Assembly (NCBI RefSeq): GCF_014698825.1
Contig: NZ_JACJTT010000006.1
Location: forward strand, 1-64,000
Source: Richelia sinica FACHB-800
GTDB taxonomy: Bacteria; Cyanobacteriota; Cyanobacteriia; Cyanobacteriales; Nostocaceae
Direction: 5' to 3'
DNA length: 64,000 nucleotides
The position numbers were made by a program, and so were the translations under genes. Shown here piece after piece: positions 9,211-18,049 of this stretch. The notes under the pieces are model-generated. The model did not search any database. It had not been told where the DNA came from and saw nothing but the letters and a program-made list of their open reading frames with translations. Every line of letters starts with the position of its first letter. The first letter of the stretch is position 1.

Positions 9211-9753
9211 ATGAAAACCCTAGCAAAATGGTCTGTAAATGATTATCATCAGATGATTGCCGCCGGAATTTTGGGCGATCGCTCTGTAGAATTGTTAGCA
9301 GGCGAAATAGTCGAAATGTCTCCACAAACCCCCATTCACTACAACACCACCAAACGTGGTGCAAATTATCTGAAGGAGTTAGTAGCAGATAAGGCTGATG
9401 TCCGGTTACGCGGCCCTATTACTCTCTCATCTTCCGAAGCAGAACCAGATATAGCCATTGTGCGGTTACCTGAGTCAGCTTACAATGAGCGTCACCCACA
9501 AGCAAAAGATATATTTTGGCTGATTGAAGTTGCTGATACGAGTTTGCAAAAGGATTTAGAAATTAAAGCGGCTATTTATGCAGAAGCAGGAATACCAGAG
9601 TATTGGGTAATGTATTTAGGTTCAAAAAACGTCATCGTCTTTCGAGAACCGCAAAATGGTAAATATTTAACTGAGCGCACTATTAGTGTAGGTGTGATTA
9701 TTCCCTTAGCTTTTACTGATGTTCACGTTCACGTTGAGAAGCTATTTAGTTAA
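9211..9753 (+). CDS. Uma2 family (DUF820) endonuclease-like protein
   Basis: 180 residues with the PD-(D/E)xK-like Uma2 pattern: VELLAGEIVEMSP near the N-terminus, EAEPDIAIV (D80), WLIEVADTS (E106), K119 and the AGIPEYWV signature at about 126-133. The family is hugely expanded in filamentous cyanobacteria and its biological role is not settled. It starts 10 bases after the ureohydrolase gene, so it may be cotranscribed, although such genes are often mobile passengers. Confidence 0.88.
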   Translation: MKTLAKWSVNDYHQMIAAGILGDRSVELLAGEIVEMSPQTPIHYNTTKRGANYLKELVADKADVRLRGPITLSSSEAEPDIAIVRLPESAYNERHPQAKDIFWLIEVADTSLQKDLEIKAAIYAEAGIPEYWVMYLGSKNVIVFREPQNGKYLTERTISVGVIIPLAFTDVHVHVEKLFS

Positions 9754-9886
9754 CTAGCTGATAACTTTCTCAGAACTGCTAAAAAATCTGCCAGCCATAT
9801 CTAAAATTTTTCTGACTGTCGATTATTTTTTCATAATAGCTATTACCTAAGTCTGTTAAGAATAATCTTGAATCTAGAGAATTATC

Positions 9887-10828
9887 ATGTATAACTTTGA
9901 ATTTATAGCAACACGTAAAAATTCATTATTGAATGATATTAAAGGGCTTTGTGACAATAGAATAAGTAACATACAGTCCATAGTTTATTGTTATTCATTT
10001 GTAAGAAATTCTCTTAAAAATATAGAATGTCAAATTGAATTAGGATATAAGGAATCAATCTCTAACTGTTCTGATGATAATCAAGTAAAAGAATTTATAA
10101 ATCTTTTTAATCTCACTGAAATTCAAGGAAATCTGAATTTAGCATCTGGAGGCATACCAGAAGATTTTCGTAAAATAGAAAATAGACATCTTGATTTTAA
10201 GAATGAGGGTAGTAAAATAATTTTCACTTATATGTATCACCAATTTTTCTTATCAATGATTTCTATATTAGATGATTTTTTCGCACAGTTAATTACTTTA
10301 ATTTTAAAAGCTTATCCCGAAAAAATTGCCAAAAAACAAATAAAGTTAAGCCCATTAGAATTTAACACATTTTTAAATAAGTTACAAAGGATAACGGATT
10401 TACCTCAACAACTAGGATTACCTCAAGAAAAAGATATTATTGATTGGTTCGATAAACAAATTTATGATGTTGTAACCGATATAATGAAGAATAAGAATGC
10501 CTTAGAACAGTTGGATAAACTAGAGGATTATTTACAAGCAGAAAAAAAGTTACTAAGATTATACAAATTACAGTACTATGAAATGTATTTACGCCGTAAT
10601 GCTGGCATACATAGTAGTTGGATGGGAGAAAAAGAATATCAGCAAAAATTCAAGGAGATTAAGAAAAGAGCTAATGGAGATAAACTATTATTTGAAGAGC
10701 CAATATATGATAACTTTTTAGGATTTAGTGAAAGATATTTTTACAATTCATGTATTTTTTGCCAAAACATAATAATCTTAATTGAAAAACACTGCGAACA
10801 GAAGTTTAACACAGCAGAGCAGCTGTAG
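9887..10828 (+). CDS. HEPN-like protein, candidate ribonuclease
   Basis: 313 residues, very AT-rich (Lys/Ile/Asn-rich codons) compared with its neighbours, almost all helical by eye. The segment YLRRNAGIHSSW contains R237-N-A-G-I-H242, an R-x4-H motif in the position and context (YxxRRNxxxH followed by Gly/Trp and then Lys/Glu) typical of HEPN domains, which cut or bind RNA in toxin-antitoxin and phage-defence systems. The N-terminal 230 residues are not recognised. No antitoxin gene is adjacent. Base composition suggests transfer. If not HEPN, it is an unknown helical protein. Confidence 0.6.
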   Translation: MYNFEFIATRKNSLLNDIKGLCDNRISNIQSIVYCYSFVRNSLKNIECQIELGYKESISNCSDDNQVKEFINLFNLTEIQGNLNLASGGIPEDFRKIENRHLDFKNEGSKIIFTYMYHQFFLSMISILDDFFAQLITLILKAYPEKIAKKQIKLSPLEFNTFLNKLQRITDLPQQLGLPQEKDIIDWFDKQIYDVVTDIMKNKNALEQLDKLEDYLQAEKKLLRLYKLQYYEMYLRRNAGIHSSWMGEKEYQQKFKEIKKRANGDKLLFEEPIYDNFLGFSERYFYNSCIFCQNIIILIEKHCEQKFNTAEQL

Positions 10829-11094
10829 GCTAAATTCTGGACTTGTGTTCTATGCAACCCAATGGATGCTAACGAACTATTCTCTTTTCTTATCTTCCTC
10901 AAACGCTTAGACGAAGACGAAAATTTAAAGGAAAGTCAACCTAAAGGCCGAAAAACGGAATATCAGCCCAAAATTTTCCTAGAAATGCCCTGGAAACATG
11001 AGAGAAAAACTGGAAGCATAAGCCTGCCGCAACGACAACAATTTGTCACAGATGACAGATAATTAGTCGCTGCACAACTCTATTCCTAAAACTA

Positions 11095-11178
11095 TGGGCA
11101 GGAGGAGAATCGAACTCCTATGACCGCAAGGTCGCCACATTTTGAGTGTGGTGCGTCTACCAGTTTCGCCACCCGCCC
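11095..11178 (-). tRNA. tRNA-Leu(CAA)
   Basis: On the minus strand the acceptor 5' arm GGGCGGG pairs with CCTGCCC (one G-U pair), followed by discriminator A. The anticodon stem CCACA/TGTGG holds the loop with CAA, and there is a long variable arm (CGACC...GGTC) as in class II leucine tRNAs. The T arm GGAGTTCGATTCTCC is standard. CCA is not encoded. Confidence 0.93.
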
Positions 11179-11195
11179 TTGAATGGCACTTGCCT

Positions 11196-11225
11196 ATTAT
11201 AACCTACTTTTTGATTTTGGAGCAA
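11196..11225 (-). promoter_or_regulatory. Candidate sigma-70 promoter of tRNA-Leu(CAA)
   Basis: A perfect TATAAT (minus strand, 11201-11196) lies 17 bases before the tRNA 5' end. TTGCTC (11225-11220) is 18 bases further up. Position and spacing suit a short tRNA leader. Confidence 0.55.
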
Positions 11226-11268
11226 GTCGTGAAAAGAAATTTGGCATTTTTTTGATTGGCTATCTAGG

Positions 11269-12348
11269 TCAAGGCAATTTCACCAGGCTGGAATCAATAT
11301 CTTGTAGACTAGCACAACCACTGAGAGCGATCGCTGTGGTGAGTTCTGCTGTCAACAAAGAAATCACTTGAGATACCCCTGCAACTCCTCCTAGAGCTAG
11401 TCCCCATAATATCGGTCTGCCAATGAGAACCGCATCTGCACCCAAAGCTAGAGCCTTGAGAATGTCTGTACCACGGCGAATTCCCCCATCTAGCAGGATT
11501 TGTGCTTGACCATCAACAGCGGCAAAAATTTCTGGTAAGGCATCTAAAGAAGCGATCGCCCCATCTAATTGTCTTCCCCCATGATTAGAAACCACAATCG
11601 CCTTGGCACCATATTCTACAGCCCGAACCGCATCATCTCCCCGCAAAATCCCCTTCAGAACTAAAGGTAAAGGACTAATGGATTGTAACCATTCCAAGTC
11701 TTGCCAAGTTACACCAGGGTTGATTTGTTGGGCAAAATAAGTCAACAAACCAGATTCACCTTTCTCTAGGGGAATATCTAACCCAGCCATCTGAGTCAGA
11801 TTCGCGGGATGTAAACCAGGGGGTAAAGTAAACTCATTCCGTTGGTCTCGTTCTCGTTTTCCCAGGACAGGTGCATCTACAGTCAAGCATATTGCTTTGT
11901 AACCTGCCCTGTAAGCCCTTTCCACCAAAGCACGGGTTAAGCCCCGGTCTTTGTGAATATAAAGCTGAAACCATTGCAACCCATTGGACACGGTGGCAAC
12001 TTCTTCCAAACTTTTGGTAGATAGGGTACTCAAGACCATGCCTATACCAGATGCAGCCGCAGCTTCAGCCGTGGCCATTTCTCCGTCAAGATGAGCTAGA
12101 CATTGAAAAGCCATTGGGGCGATGAGTAAAGGTAGTTGTAAAGGTACACCTAAAATTTTGGTTGTCAAGTTGATGTTACTGACATCAACTAGCATCCGAG
12201 GTCTGAGCTTAATTCTGGCAAAAGCAGCACGATTATCTTGCAAAGTAATTTCGTCCCACGCCCCACTACTGTAATAATCAAAAGCCATCTGGGAAAGATG
12301 TGCTTTGGCTAGTTTTTCATATTCAAATAAGTTGATAGGTGAGTTCAT
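11269..12348 (-). CDS. lox: FMN-dependent L-lactate oxidase (Nostoc No-LOX type)
   Basis: 359 residues of the alpha-hydroxy acid oxidase family (TIM barrel, FMN): LLIAPMAFQCLAH, LSTLSTKSLEEVA, LVLKGI (catalytic Lys), SNHGGRQLD (active-site His) and LLDGGIRRGTDILKAL. It closely resembles, from memory, the Nostoc lactate oxidase, which oxidises L-lactate with O2 to pyruvate and H2O2 and is thought to help nitrogen-fixing cells remove oxygen. The residues reported to distinguish it from plant glycolate oxidase appear as M79, L109 and F205 (offset from Nostoc M82, L112, F212 by small gaps), supporting lactate preference. One oddity is Trp31 in SSGAWDE where a Gly or Asn is usual. Confidence 0.9.
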   Translation of the reverse strand: MNSPINLFEYEKLAKAHLSQMAFDYYSSGAWDEITLQDNRAAFARIKLRPRMLVDVSNINLTTKILGVPLQLPLLIAPMAFQCLAHLDGEMATAEAAAASGIGMVLSTLSTKSLEEVATVSNGLQWFQLYIHKDRGLTRALVERAYRAGYKAICLTVDAPVLGKRERDQRNEFTLPPGLHPANLTQMAGLDIPLEKGESGLLTYFAQQINPGVTWQDLEWLQSISPLPLVLKGILRGDDAVRAVEYGAKAIVVSNHGGRQLDGAIASLDALPEIFAAVDGQAQILLDGGIRRGTDILKALALGADAVLIGRPILWGLALGGVAGVSQVISLLTAELTTAIALSGCASLQDIDSSLVKLP

Positions 12349-12419
12349 TTGATAGCACCTTAGACTTGTAGCTATAAATAAAGAGAATAGGTAGAAAGAC
12401 TCTCGAATAGTTAAAAATC

Positions 12420-14102
12420 ATGAATATTAATGCCTCTATTATTGATCAACGTCTGGAATCAGTGGCTGATACTATTCGACAACAAGCTGCTGAAGAATTA
12501 CGTATTAATGATCCTGGCAAACTTAAATCTTTGGCATTTGTCTATTTTTGCGTGAAAACTATTCTCGATTTAGATGATTCTAATGCCTTTGATTGTTTGA
12601 TGGAGGGTGGTGGAGACTTTGGTGTCGATGCCATGCACATTTCTGAAGAACATGATGGCGAGTTTACAGTTAGTTTATTTCAAGCAAAATACAAAAATGA
12701 TCTGCAAGGAAACGCGAATTTTCCTGAAAATGGCATCAATGCTCTCATCAATGCAATTCGATTTTTGTTTGATCCTGGTGCAAAATTGGAACATATTAAT
12801 CAACGCTTACTTACCAAGGTAGAAGAAGCCCGTAGCTTAATTCGGGATGGATATATTCCTCAAGTTCGGGCATTAGCTTGTAATAATGGCTTAAAATGGA
12901 ACACATCTTCTCAAGAAGCGATTAATCGTACAGAATTTGGTGATCAGGTAACGTGGGAACACGTTAATCATGAACGGCTAATAAAAATTCTACAAGCTTC
13001 TCGACCAGTCAAAGACACTTTGCAACTAAGTGGCAAAGCAGTGGTTGAAGATATGAATTTTAGTCGGGTGCTTGTGGGAAGAATTTCTGTAGCTGAAATT
13101 GCCGCACTCATTGAAAGGCACGGAGAACGCTTGCTAGAACGTAATATTCGTCGTTACTTAGGGCTGCAAGGCAACCGGGTTAACGAAGGTATTCGGGATA
13201 CTTTAAATAGCGATGAGAGGAACAATTTCTATTTTTACAATAATGGCATCACTTTAACTTGTGACAAATTCTCCTACAATGCGCTGCAAAATAGTGACCA
13301 TCCGGTACAAGTTGAAAACCTGCAAATTATTAATGGTGGTCAAACCTGTATGACAATTTTTAAAACTCTTCAAGATTCAGAGCTATTACAGCAAAATCAC
13401 CAAGCATATCTTTTGTTAAGGCTTTATCAATTACCCAGTGATAATGACGATCTAGTCCAAAAAATTACTTATGCTACCAATAGTCAGAACCCTGTGGATC
13501 TAAAGGATCTCCGAGCTAATGATCATCTACAGCAAAGACTGGAAATGGATATCAAACAACTGGGATTTAACTATCGCCGCAAACGCTCTGATACCAGTGC
13601 CAGATCAACTACAGATATTACTTCGGGGGTAGCAGCTGAAGCGGTACTGGCAGTTTGGCGACAAAAGCCCCATCAAGCTAAGTTTTTTACTCGTGAGCAT
13701 TTTGGTAAACTATACGATGCAATTTTTACTGAACGGCTTAATGGCGCACAAGTTGTAATCGCTGTACAGTTGTATAGAATTGCTGAAAACCGACGCAAAC
13801 GACCAAACCCAAATGATCCTGCTTGTGTCCGTTATGCTTCATGCTTTATTGCGATGCAGATGGGGCGAAGGCTTCTCCATGAAATGAATCTCCAAATAGA
13901 GCAAATTAACCACCGCAATTTCCAGGATGCCAATCAGTTGATCGAGCAAAACGGAGAGGCTTATTTCAATGATTCAGTACAAGACGTTACAAAAGCACTT
14001 CAAGAGCTTTACGGAACGCAGGAAATTTCTTTACAACAGCTTTCTGCCACTTTTCGACGCGGTGATTTAATAGAGAAACTTCAGCAGATGGAAATCCATT
14101 AA
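12420..14102 (+). CDS. AIPR-family phage defence protein with N-terminal nuclease motif
   Basis: 560 residues. The central FYFYNNGITLTC and QIINGGQTCMTIF motifs (about residues 273-315) are the signature of the AIPR (abortive infection phage resistance) family. The N-terminal part carries a restriction-endonuclease-like motif: GGGDFGVDAMHI (D66 and D70), then FQAKYK (Q88-A-K90), a PD-(D/E)xK variant with Gln replacing Glu. This suggests DNA or RNA cleavage on infection. It stands alone; no modification enzyme is adjacent. The lactate oxidase gene is divergent, 71 bases away. The AIPR family is known in phage resistance; the cleavage target is not known. Confidence 0.85.
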   Translation: MNINASIIDQRLESVADTIRQQAAEELRINDPGKLKSLAFVYFCVKTILDLDDSNAFDCLMEGGGDFGVDAMHISEEHDGEFTVSLFQAKYKNDLQGNANFPENGINALINAIRFLFDPGAKLEHINQRLLTKVEEARSLIRDGYIPQVRALACNNGLKWNTSSQEAINRTEFGDQVTWEHVNHERLIKILQASRPVKDTLQLSGKAVVEDMNFSRVLVGRISVAEIAALIERHGERLLERNIRRYLGLQGNRVNEGIRDTLNSDERNNFYFYNNGITLTCDKFSYNALQNSDHPVQVENLQIINGGQTCMTIFKTLQDSELLQQNHQAYLLLRLYQLPSDNDDLVQKITYATNSQNPVDLKDLRANDHLQQRLEMDIKQLGFNYRRKRSDTSARSTTDITSGVAAEAVLAVWRQKPHQAKFFTREHFGKLYDAIFTERLNGAQVVIAVQLYRIAENRRKRPNPNDPACVRYASCFIAMQMGRRLLHEMNLQIEQINHRNFQDANQLIEQNGEAYFNDSVQDVTKALQELYGTQEISLQQLSATFRRGDLIEKLQQMEIH

Positions 14103-14137
14103 ATTTATTATTAAGAGGGTGTTTGAAAAGTGAAATA

Positions 14138-14157
14138 TCCGCGAACCTGTTCGCGGA
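14138..14157. repeat. Perfect 9-bp inverted repeat after the AIPR gene
   Basis: TCCGCGAAC (14138-14146) and GTTCGCGGA (14149-14157) are exact inverted copies with two bases between, between the convergent ends of the AIPR and M48 genes. It is GC-rich in an AT-rich spacer and could stop transcription from both sides, although no T-run follows. Confidence 0.6.
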
Positions 14158-14204
14158 ATCATGTTTATTGAGCAGAAAATCGCTGTAAATAGAGTACAAA
14201 TAAT

Positions 14205-15080
14205 TTACCAATTACGCCAACCGCCCTTGGGTGCTGTTTCAGAATCAGACTTAAAGCCGTGGTTTTGCAGTAATTTGTGGTACTCTAAACTACTACTCCA
14301 ACGGTCAATTTCCCTAGCTCTCAATACTGGCACAGGATGGGTTAACTGGGCTGTACGGGCAGCTTTAACCATTTCTCCGAGTTCAGTTTTGCTGATATCG
14401 TCGTAAGCACGGGCTTGGGCTACAAAGGCATCGAGATTGAGTTGGGGTGCTAAGGTGGGAGAACCACCAGCTAACTTCATTAATACTGACATCACAACCT
14501 TGGGGTTTTGGGTTGCTAACAAAGCAGCGCGATCGCATGTAAATTCTGCACAGCGCACCCATTCTAGTAATTGCGCTTGTAAAGCTTGTGCTACCACAGC
14601 CCCCACATTTGGTAGAATTCCTGCGGCTAAAACTAATAGATTCACAGGTGTTAAATAAACGCTGTGGTCACACTTCAGGTGTCCCAATTCATGGGCAATT
14701 ACTGCTTGAACTTCTTCAGGGGTAAGAATATCGATTAAAGATGTATGTAAAACTACAAAAGGTTGCTTACCACGCATCGCAAAAGTGTAAGCGTTGGGAG
14801 CCGGATGCTGACGCACATATAATTGAGGTGGCTCAATATCTAAGGTTTTACAAGCTTCTAATAATAAATTGTGTAAATCAGGTAATTGTTTTTCTCCCAC
14901 CAACACACTAGAAGCAATATTTTCTACATAAAACACCTGTTCTGCCATTGGCCCTAGCCAATTTCGCACCATCATATCTATACCTGGGATTTGCTTGAGA
15001 GTTCTCGTCGCTTCCAGGTCTAAGGGATGACGAAATGAGTCAGCTTGTAAACCAATCAGTGGAGTTTTGAATAAAGACAT
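14205..15080 (-). CDS. M48 family zinc metalloprotease
   Basis: HELGH (residues 135-139 if counted from the first in-frame Met) is the zinc-binding HExxH motif, preceded by EVQAVIA as in Ste24/HtpX proteases. A later ECxE-like segment (CAEFTCDRAALL) supplies the third ligand. Two hydrophobic stretches follow the active site (VYLTPVNLLVLAAGILP). The peptidase probably faces the cytoplasm or membrane and clips damaged membrane proteins, by analogy with HtpX. The frame opens 5 codons earlier, but MSLFKTPLIGLQADSFRH from 15080 fits the cyanobacterial family start. Confidence 0.85.
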   Translation of the reverse strand: MSLFKTPLIGLQADSFRHPLDLEATRTLKQIPGIDMMVRNWLGPMAEQVFYVENIASSVLVGEKQLPDLHNLLLEACKTLDIEPPQLYVRQHPAPNAYTFAMRGKQPFVVLHTSLIDILTPEEVQAVIAHELGHLKCDHSVYLTPVNLLVLAAGILPNVGAVVAQALQAQLLEWVRCAEFTCDRAALLATQNPKVVMSVLMKLAGGSPTLAPQLNLDAFVAQARAYDDISKTELGEMVKAARTAQLTHPVPVLRAREIDRWSSSLEYHKLLQNHGFKSDSETAPKGGWRNW

Positions 15081-15447
15081 AATTATGGCAATCAATAAAA
15101 AATACAGTTTCCACAGCTAGTATAGCGATTAGAATTTGTTAGCTGCTCAAACAACAGCAGTGAGAAAAAAGTATTTTTCGGATTGAAAGTCTAAAAATTT
15201 TTAGATGCGATGCCTATGTTATGTAGCTCGATTGCTAAATCTCATCGTCTGAGATTTAAAGTAATTATTTCTAACTCTTTGTGTCTCGCTTGGAAATAAA
15301 AAACTATTTGCTGGAATATTGCCACTGCCAAAAAAAAGTCAGTTAATGGCGAAAGTTACCAACTGGATCTTTGATCAACTAGTAAATGCGATCGCCATTA
15401 AAGAACCAAACACCACCATCAAAGGAGGTCTGCCAAATCCCCTCACC
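15081..15447. other. Spacer between murA and the M48 gene
   Basis: 367 bases on which both flanking genes read leftward, so it holds the M48 promoter and the end of the murA transcript. One HIP1 site lies at about 15388. No RNA gene, terminator hairpin or ORF was recognised. Confidence 0.45.
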
Positions 15448-16827
15448 CTAGAGTGATACTGAGGCAGGAGGATTACTGTTGTTGTTAGGTAATTCTGCAT
15501 CTGCTGATGCTTCATTTACACGGAGGATTCTTGCCCCTAGTTGCTGTAATTTCATATCCAGGCGATCATAGCCACGGTCAAGGTGGCGTAATCCTTGAAT
15601 AGTAGTTTTACCTTCTGCTGCCAGTCCAGCAATGACTAAAGCTGCGGATGCTCTTAAGTCTGTGCCAATAACTGGTGCACCAGATAACACTGACACTCCT
15701 CGAACAAAGGCAGTGTTACCTTTAACACGAATATCTGCTCCCAAACGGTTTAACTCGGAAGCATGACGCAGCCGATTTTCAAACACAGATTCGTTGATAA
15801 TGCTGTCACCTTCTGCTAATGCCAACAAGGACATAAAAGGCGCTTGCATATCTGTGGGAAACCCTGGATGAGGTAAGGTGTCAATATCTGTGGCTTTGAG
15901 AGATTCCGCTGGGAGGATGCGTAAACAATCTGTGCCTTCTTCAATGATGGGGACACCAATATCACGCAACTTAGCGATCACAGGGATGAGATGGTCGGAA
16001 GCTACAGGTGATAGGGTTATTTCTGACCGCGTGATGGCAGCAGCAACTAAGAATGTCCCTGTTTCTATGCGATCAGGAATGATGCTGTAGTCCGTAGAAT
16101 GTAGTTGAGAAACTCCGGTGATGGTAATGGTACTTGTACCTGCACCATAGATTTTTGCCCCCATGGAGTTACAGAAATTAGCTAAATCAACTACTTCTGG
16201 TTCTCTGGCAGCATTTTCGATGATGGTTTCACCATCCGCTAGGGTAGCTGCCATCATCAATGTTTCTGTCGCACCGACACTGGGAGTATCTAAATAAATT
16301 TTCGCTCCCTTTAACCTGCCATTAGCTCCTGGTACATAAGCGTTACAAATGCCGTGTTCAATCTGCACTTCTGCACCCATGGCTTGTAACCCCCGGACGT
16401 GTAAATCCACAGGTCTAGCACCAATGGCACAACCACCAGGTAATGGCATCTGTGCTATGCCCAACCGTGCCAAAATGGGGCCAATGGCAAAGAAACTAGC
16501 CCGGAGTTGGGTCACTAGTTCATAGGGAGCCTTGGATGTAATCAATTCACTGGCATTGACATCCAAAATGTCACCTTCTCTGGTCAGACGTACACCCAGG
16601 GCTGATAAAACCTGCCCCATCCGTTCTACATCTGCCAATAAGGGCACATTGCGAATGCGACAATCACCGGAACACAGCAAGGCTCCAGCCATGATGACAA
16701 GTGCGGAGTTTTTCGCACCGCTAATGTTGACATGACCGCGCAAAGGATGCCCACCCCAAATTTGCAAGACTGAGGAGTCTGCTTCAGATGAAGTCTTAGC
16801 ATCTGGTAAGCTGCTAGAAGAATTAAT
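15448..16827 (-). CDS. murA: UDP-N-acetylglucosamine 1-carboxyvinyltransferase MurA, apparent ATT start
   Basis: Catalyses the first committed step of peptidoglycan synthesis, transferring enolpyruvyl from PEP to UDP-GlcNAc. Motifs: [17 protein letters not shown], the PEP-binding active-site cysteine in [22 protein letters not shown] and [12 protein letters not shown]. There is no ATG or GTG upstream in frame before a stop at 16884-16882. The only classical alternative is TTG at 16767, which has no Shine-Dalgarno and begins in the conserved [12 protein letters not shown] at 16827-16825 is preceded after six bases by a strong GGAGGT (16839-16834) and gives an N-terminal leader ([19 protein letters not shown]) that looks like the usual cyanobacterial MurA leader. 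Confidence 0.9.
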   Translation of the reverse strand: MNSSSSLPDAKTSSEADSSVLQIWGGHPLRGHVNISGAKNSALVIMAGALLCSGDCRIRNVPLLADVERMGQVLSALGVRLTREGDILDVNASELITSKAPYELVTQLRASFFAIGPILARLGIAQMPLPGGCAIGARPVDLHVRGLQAMGAEVQIEHGICNAYVPGANGRLKGAKIYLDTPSVGATETLMMAATLADGETIIENAAREPEVVDLANFCNSMGAKIYGAGTSTITITGVSQLHSTDYSIIPDRIETGTFLVAAAITRSEITLSPVASDHLIPVIAKLRDIGVPIIEEGTDCLRILPAESLKATDIDTLPHPGFPTDMQAPFMSLLALAEGDSIINESVFENRLRHASELNRLGADIRVKGNTAFVRGVSVLSGAPVIGTDLRASAALVIAGLAAEGKTTIQGLRHLDRGYDRLDMKLQQLGARILRVNEASADAELPNNNSNPPASVSL

Positions 16828-16833
16828 AAGCCT

Positions 16834-16839
16834 ACCTCC
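16834..16839 (-). promoter_or_regulatory. Ribosome binding site deciding the murA start
   Basis: Minus-strand GGAGGT, six bases before ATT (16827-16825). It is the only strong Shine-Dalgarno near the murA 5' end, and it points to ATT rather than TTG 16767 as initiator. Confidence 0.65.
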
Positions 16840-16992
16840 AAAAAAATACGTAATCTTATAGGATTGAAGTTGGTTTTGATTCTACATTGACACTTCCCTA
16901 GCTTCAAGCTAGAGGAGTATTCAGTTTGGTGAATTAATTGGAGTTGCTTTGGTTTTGCCTCTCCAGGAGGAAGTATATCTGGAATTTTGGAC

Positions 16993-17021
16993 TTGACAAG
17001 CTCTAATATTTCCGCAACAAT
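16993..17021 (+). promoter_or_regulatory. Candidate sigma-70 promoter of tRNA-Leu(CAG)
   Basis: TTGACA at 16993-16998, 17-base spacer, then AACAAT at 17016-17021 (4 of 6 matches), ending 26 bases before the tRNA 5' end. Confidence 0.5.
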
Positions 17022-17047
17022 GAATAAATGTCAATAATATGATGCCA

Positions 17048-17129
17048 GCGGAACTGGCGGAATTGGCAGACGCGCTAGATTCAGGTTCTAGTGCCGCAAG
17101 GCTTCCGGGTTCAAGTCCCGGGTTCCGCA
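17048..17129 (+). tRNA. tRNA-Leu(CAG)
   Basis: Acceptor arms GCGGAAC and GTTCCGC pair perfectly, followed by discriminator A at 17129. The anticodon stem CTAGA/TCTAG encloses a loop with CAG. The long variable arm (TGCCGCAAGGC) and T arm CGGGTTCAAGTCCCG are typical of class II tRNA-Leu. CCA is not encoded. Confidence 0.95.
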
Positions 17130-17259
17130 CTTTTATCTCAGATTTTCAATATTCTCATTGCTACTGCTATGTAAAGCAGTCTTATGCAGGTGGTTAGTTT
17201 AAATCAAGAGCTAACCCATCTGTATACTTTTAACTTTTGCCTTATTTAAATATCAACTC

Positions 17260-18042
17260 GTGCTGACCAGTTTACAAAATTCCCTAGTTAAACAAATCCG
17301 CAAGTTACACTCCACCAAGGAGAGGCACAAGCAGCAGTTAATGCTATTGGAGGGGACTCATTTATTAATTGAAGCTTGTGCGGTCAATTATCCGTTAGTT
17401 ACAGTATGTTGTACCGAACAATGGCAAGCTGGGCATCTTCAACTGTGGGAAGATGTATGTAGTCGATGCGATCGCGCCGAAATTGTCAGCGAAGAAGTTT
17501 TAGCAGCTATAGCTACGACGGTAAACCCTGATGGTGTGGTAGCCACAGCCAATCGGCAGGAATTACCTTCACAAGTTCCTTCGACTGGGTGTGTGTTAGC
17601 TCTAGAAACTATTCAAGATCCAGGAAATTTAGGCACGATTATTCGCACTGCGGCAGCGGCGGGAGCCTCTGGTTTATGGTTGAGTGATGATAGTGTAGAT
17701 TTAGATCATCCTAAGGTTTTAAGGGCTTCTGCCGGACAATGGTTTCGTTTAAATAAGGCAGTAACTACGGATTTACGAGCAACGATTCAACAATGTCAAC
17801 AGGCAGGTATGCAGGTAATAGCCACCTTGCCTGATGCAAATCTCACCTATTGGGAAGTTGATTGGCGGCAACCCAGTTTAATTTTATTGGGAAATGAAGG
17901 TGCAGGTTTGTCAGCCGATGTGGTGGCAATGGCTAATACACAAGTAAAAATTCCCCTGAGTCCAGGAGTGGAGTCTTTGAATGTAGCGATCGCTGGTGCT
18001 TTAATGTTGTACGAAGCCCAAAGACAGTTAACCTATGGCTAA
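17260..18042 (+). CDS. SpoU/TrmH-family RNA 2'-O-methyltransferase
   Basis: 260 residues from a GTG start. The N-terminal 100 residues are the substrate-binding SpoU extension (QNSLVKQIRKLHSTKERHKQ). The SPOUT catalytic domain shows all three motifs: NLGTIIRTAAAAGA (from 123), LILLGNEGAGL (ending 217) and PLSPGVESLNVAIAGALML (233-251). It should methylate the ribose of one nucleotide in tRNA or 23S rRNA; the exact site cannot be told from sequence. It lies about 130 bases downstream of tRNA-Leu(CAG) but that is not evidence for that substrate. Confidence 0.9.
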   Translation: MLTSLQNSLVKQIRKLHSTKERHKQQLMLLEGTHLLIEACAVNYPLVTVCCTEQWQAGHLQLWEDVCSRCDRAEIVSEEVLAAIATTVNPDGVVATANRQELPSQVPSTGCVLALETIQDPGNLGTIIRTAAAAGASGLWLSDDSVDLDHPKVLRASAGQWFRLNKAVTTDLRATIQQCQQAGMQVIATLPDANLTYWEVDWRQPSLILLGNEGAGLSADVVAMANTQVKIPLSPGVESLNVAIAGALMLYEAQRQLTYG

Positions 18043-18049
18043 TGCACTA

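Noticed and set aside
10862-11062. 66-codon plus-strand frame between the HEPN-like gene and tRNA-Leu(CAA)
   Set aside because: No ribosome site, no recognised motif, and it may be antisense to the 3' tail of nearby transcription. Not enough support for a gene.
11183-11371. Plus-strand frame over the tRNA promoter and end of the lactate oxidase gene
   Set aside because: Antisense to the lactate oxidase 3' end and the tRNA leader; no motif or ribosome site.
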